Positions 5,299-7,032 of a stretch of DNA of 7,032 bases are shown in pieces. Source of the DNA: Clostridia bacterium (lineage in GTDB: Bacteria > Bacillota > Clostridia > Christensenellales > Aristaeellaceae); assembly GCA_017537105.1 (NCBI GenBank), contig JAFWBZ010000105.1, positions 1-7,032 on the forward strand. Reading direction: 5' to 3'. Within the stretch, counting starts at the first letter, position 1; each line of letters begins with the position of its first letter. The notes below the pieces were generated by a model. That model saw nothing but the letters and a program-made list of their open reading frames with translations. It was not told where the DNA came from and did not search any database. The position numbers were made by a program, and so were the translations under genes.

Positions 5299-6423
5299 TT
5301 ACTCGTCCAGTTCGAACTCGTCGTCGTCCGCCTCGTCGTCCTCGTCCAGGATGGCCTGGGGCTGCATGTCCAGCGGCGCCTCCATGCCGCCGCCGGCAAA
5401 GGCCTCCCGGATCTTCGCCTCGACTTCGTCGTAGGCGTCCGGATTGTTCTTGAAATACATGCGGGCATTGTCGCGGCCCTGGCCGATGCGCTCGCCCTTG
5501 TAGGAGTAGAAGGAGCCGGACTTCTTCACGATGTCCTGTTCCACGGCCATGTCCAGCAGCTCGCCCTCGCGGGAGATGCCCTCGCCGTAGAGCATGTCCA
5601 CGATGCAGGAACGGAAGGGCGGCGCAACCTTGTTCTTGACGATCTTGATCTTCGTGCGGTTGCCGATGATCTCCTTGCCCTCCTTGATGGCCTCGGACTT
5701 GCGGATGTCGATGCGCACGGAGGCATAGAACTTCAGTGCCTTGCCGCCGGTGGTGGTCTCGGGATTGCCGTACATGACGCCCACCTTTTCGCGCAGCTGG
5801 TTGATGAAGATCACGACGGCGTTGGTCTTGGAGATGACGCCGGTGAGCTTGCGCAGCGCCTGGGACATGAGCCGCGCCTGCAGGCCCACGTGGCTGTCGC
5901 CCATGTCGCCCTCGATCTCCGCCTTGGGCACCAGCGCGGCGACGGAGTCGACCACCACGATGTCGATGGCACCCGAGCGCACCAGCTGCTCGCAGATGTC
6001 CAGCGCCTGCTCGCCGTTGTCCGGCTGGGAGACGTACAGCTCGTCGATGTCCACGCCCAGCTTGGAGGCGTAGATGGGATCCAGCGCGTGCTCCGCGTCG
6101 ATGAACGCGGCCGTGCCGCCGGCCTTCTGGGCCTGGGCGATGCAGTGGAGCGCCACGGTGGTCTTGCCGGAGGACTCGGGCCCGTAGATCTCCACGATGC
6201 GGCCCTTGGGCAGTCCGCCCACGCCCAGCGCGAAGTCCAGCTGCAGGCTGCCCGTGGGAATGACCTCCACCTGCATGTTTTCGGTGGCCTTGCCCAGCTT
6301 CATCACGGAGCCCTTGCCGAAGTCCTTCTCGATCTTGCCCAGCGCGATCTCCAGCGCCTTCTTCCGATCCTCGCCGTTCTGCCGGACCGCCGGCTTCTTC
6401 TCCGCCTTCTTCTCCGCTGCCAT
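5299..6423 (-). CDS. recA: RecA recombinase
   Basis: 374-residue RecA, the ATP-dependent strand-exchange protein that also activates LexA self-cleavage in the SOS response. Walker A is GPESSGKT (81-88) and Walker B is VVVDS (156-160). The L1 region EGDMGDSHVG (171-180) and the L2 region starting FINQLREKVGVMYGNPETTTGG (206 onward) are intact, and the C-terminal domain follows with YSYKGERIGQGRDN. The protein ends in a strongly acidic tail (about 358-374), as in many RecA proteins. The first 15 or so residues are a Lys/Ala/Glu-rich extension compared with E. coli RecA. The start at 6423 is set by GGAGG 8 nt upstream; an ATG at 6465 has no such support. An SOS box and a sigma-A promoter lie upstream and a terminator follows, so recA is probably monocistronic. 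Neighbours often seen beside recA (cinA, recX, rny) are absent here. Confidence 0.98.
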   Translation of the reverse strand: MAAEKKAEKKPAVRQNGEDRKKALEIALGKIEKDFGKGSVMKLGKATENMQVEVIPTGSLQLDFALGVGGLPKGRIVEIYGPESSGKTTVALHCIAQAQKAGGTAAFIDAEHALDPIYASKLGVDIDELYVSQPDNGEQALDICEQLVRSGAIDIVVVDSVAALVPKAEIEGDMGDSHVGLQARLMSQALRKLTGVISKTNAVVIFINQLREKVGVMYGNPETTTGGKALKFYASVRIDIRKSEAIKEGKEIIGNRTKIKIVKNKVAPPFRSCIVDMLYGEGISREGELLDMAVEQDIVKKSGSFYSYKGERIGQGRDNARMYFKNNPDAYDEVEAKIREAFAGGGMEAPLDMQPQAILDEDDEADDDEFELDE

Positions 6424-6431
6424 TGCTTCAT

Positions 6432-6436
6432 CCTCC
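6432..6436 (-). promoter_or_regulatory. Ribosome binding site deciding the recA start
   Basis: GGAGG on the minus strand, followed by ATGAAGCA and then the ATG at 6423. The 8-nt spacing and full complementarity to the 16S rRNA end favour start 6423 over the longer open frame. Confidence 0.85.
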
Positions 6437-6499
6437 GTTGCGTATTGTCCGTTTCGCGCGCGCAAACCTGTGCCGGATGCGCGTTGTCTTCACGCATTT

Positions 6500-6528
6500 A
6501 TTATACCAACGCAAACCGGATTTGTAAA
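6500..6528 (-). promoter_or_regulatory. Sigma-A promoter of recA
   Basis: -35 TTTACA (6523-6528, 5 of 6) and -10 TATAAT (6500-6505, 6 of 6) with a 17-bp spacer on the minus strand. The predicted start is near 6493, giving a leader of about 70 nt. The LexA box lies one base upstream of the -35. Confidence 0.85.
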
Positions 6529-6529
6529 T

Positions 6530-6543
6530 CGAACATATGTTTA
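6530..6543. promoter_or_regulatory. LexA (SOS/DinR) box of recA
   Basis: CGAACATATGTTTA matches the Bacillus-type LexA consensus CGAAC-N4-GTTCG except for the last two bases. It directly abuts the recA -35, so LexA binding would exclude RNA polymerase. This supports DNA-damage induction of recA and a Gram-positive host. Confidence 0.85.
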
Positions 6544-6558
6544 TTTTATTGTGACAAG

Positions 6559-6591
6559 CGCCGCGGGCATCCTGCGGGGATGACCGCGGCG
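6559..6591 (-). terminator. Hairpin after the HAD phosphatase gene, possible terminator with poor T-run
   Basis: Two 14-nt arms (6559-6572 and 6578-6591) pair with one mismatch around a 5-nt loop, starting 6 nt after the HAD stop codon. The following minus-strand bases are CTTGTCACAATAAAATAA, which lack a real T-run. Its position argues for 3'-end formation, but termination may be partial or factor-dependent, letting some transcripts run into the recA promoter region. Confidence 0.55.
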
Positions 6592-6597
6592 TTTCGG

Positions 6598-7032
6598 CTA
6601 CTCAATTTCGTCCTCCGGCTCCAGCCCGCCGCGCACCGGGATGTCCAGGGGCACGTTGTTGCCCCGGCGGCGGTGGGCGCGCTGCACCTGTTCAGCGTGG
6701 CGCAGGGTGAGCTCATTGGAGGCCCGGATGCGCCGCATGAGCAGGGTCACCACCTGCTCGATCTCGCTGTCCGGGGAGTAGTCGGCCTCCACGGAGAAGT
6801 CCGCGCGGCCCTGGAGGAGCATGTCGTCGGCGAGCTCCGTCTGTCCCGGGGCGTGAACGGCGATGGAATAGCCGCCCTTCTGCTTGGTCATCTTCATGCA
6901 GGGCACGTCGGTCAGGCCGTCGCCCACGTAGATCATGTTGGAAAAGGGCACGCGCCGCATGTAGGCCGGCGTGAAGGCGTTCAGGTCCCGGTCGTTGGTC
7001 ACGTCCAGTATGCCCTTGTTGATGCGGAACAG
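6598..7032 (-). CDS. HAD-family phosphatase, C-terminal 145 residues
   Basis: The frame is open through the right window edge; the last 145 codons are present and end in TAG at 6598-6600. The fragment carries HAD motif IV, VGDGLTDVPCMK (D38 and D42 of the fragment are the Mg-binding acidic pair), preceded by RRVPFSNMIY and followed by GGYSIAVH. This is a pattern I recognise from clostridial HAD-like hydrolases of the phosphoserine-phosphatase type. The nucleophile Asp (motif I) and the cap domain lie outside the window, so neither activity nor substrate can be judged. The C-terminal tail is charged (Arg-rich, then GGLEPEDEIE). Nothing ties it functionally to recA or the sugar genes. Confidence 0.85.
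   Translation of the reverse strand: MFRINKGILDVTNDRDLNAFTPAYMRRVPFSNMIYVGDGLTDVPCMKMTKQKGGYSIAVHAPGQTELADDMLLQGRADFSVEADYSPDSEIEQVVTLLMRRIRASNELTLRHAEQVQRAHRRRGNNVPLDIPVRGGLEPEDEIE

Noticed and set aside
6465..6465. Upstream ATG as the recA start (adds 14 residues)
   Set aside because: No Shine-Dalgarno at suitable spacing, whereas GGAGG lies 8 nt before the ATG at 6423, and the added residues are not RecA-like.
6445..6470. GC-alternating stretch in the recA leader (GTTT...AAAC flanking CG repeats) as a regulatory stem
   Set aside because: Only the outer four bases pair well; the inner CG repeat is out of register, so a stable stem is doubtful.
1..7032. CRISPR arrays, insertion sequences, tRNA or rRNA genes, phage genes
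   Set aside because: Looked for; no repeat arrays, transposase motifs, terminal inverted repeats or RNA-gene signatures are apparent.

Overview
The window looks like chromosomal DNA from a GC-rich Bacillota, most likely a Clostridia-type anaerobe. Three things point there: a YesM/YesN-style (LytS-type kinase plus AraC-type regulator) two-component pair, a Gram-positive LexA box (CGAAC-N4-GTT) in front of recA, and strong GGAGG-type ribosome binding sites with consensus sigma-A promoters. The assignment is inferred; no rRNA or other phylogenetic marker besides recA is present. All six genes lie on the minus strand, so transcription runs from right (7032) to left (1). The many long plus-strand frames are shadows of GC-rich codons.

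Right part (about 5250-7032): the C-terminal 145 residues of a HAD-family phosphatase (6598-7032) end in a hairpin. Then comes recA as its own transcription unit, with a TTTACA-N17-TATAAT promoter, an adjacent LexA/SOS box, a strong RBS fixing the start at 6423, and a perfect 13-bp-stem terminator after the stop codon.

Middle part (1126-5250): a tightly packed operon of three genes. They encode a lipid-anchored sugar-binding protein of the YtfQ/RbsB type (4173-5153), a two-TM histidine kinase with a mostly helical extracellular domain (2693-4171), and a YesN-like response regulator with a receiver and an AraC DNA-binding domain (1126-2715). The spacings are 1 nt and a 23-nt overlap. This is the layout of a three-component sugar sensor: the binding protein captures sugar outside the cell and the kinase reads the complex, as described for the XylFII-LytS system of clostridia.

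Left part (1-1125): a 141-nt regulatory region with a perfect consensus promoter (TTGACA-N17-TATAAT), a 5'-terminal hairpin and several palindromes drives a second, paralogous YtfQ-like binding protein (1-984, cut by the window edge). That protein has a plain Sec signal peptide and no lipobox. It is probably the first gene of a sugar ABC transporter operon whose ATPase and permeases lie beyond position 1.

The most notable pattern is in the regulatory DNA. The promoters of the two sugar-binding-protein genes share a 13-bp element (12 of 13 identical), in opposite orientation, and in both cases it sits in the spacer between -35 and -10. This suggests one regulator controlling both the sensor operon and the transporter operon at the core promoter. 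The three-component idea itself is known for related families. The shared element, the perfect consensus promoter of the presumed target, and the unusual anchoring of the two binding proteins are the parts worth checking.
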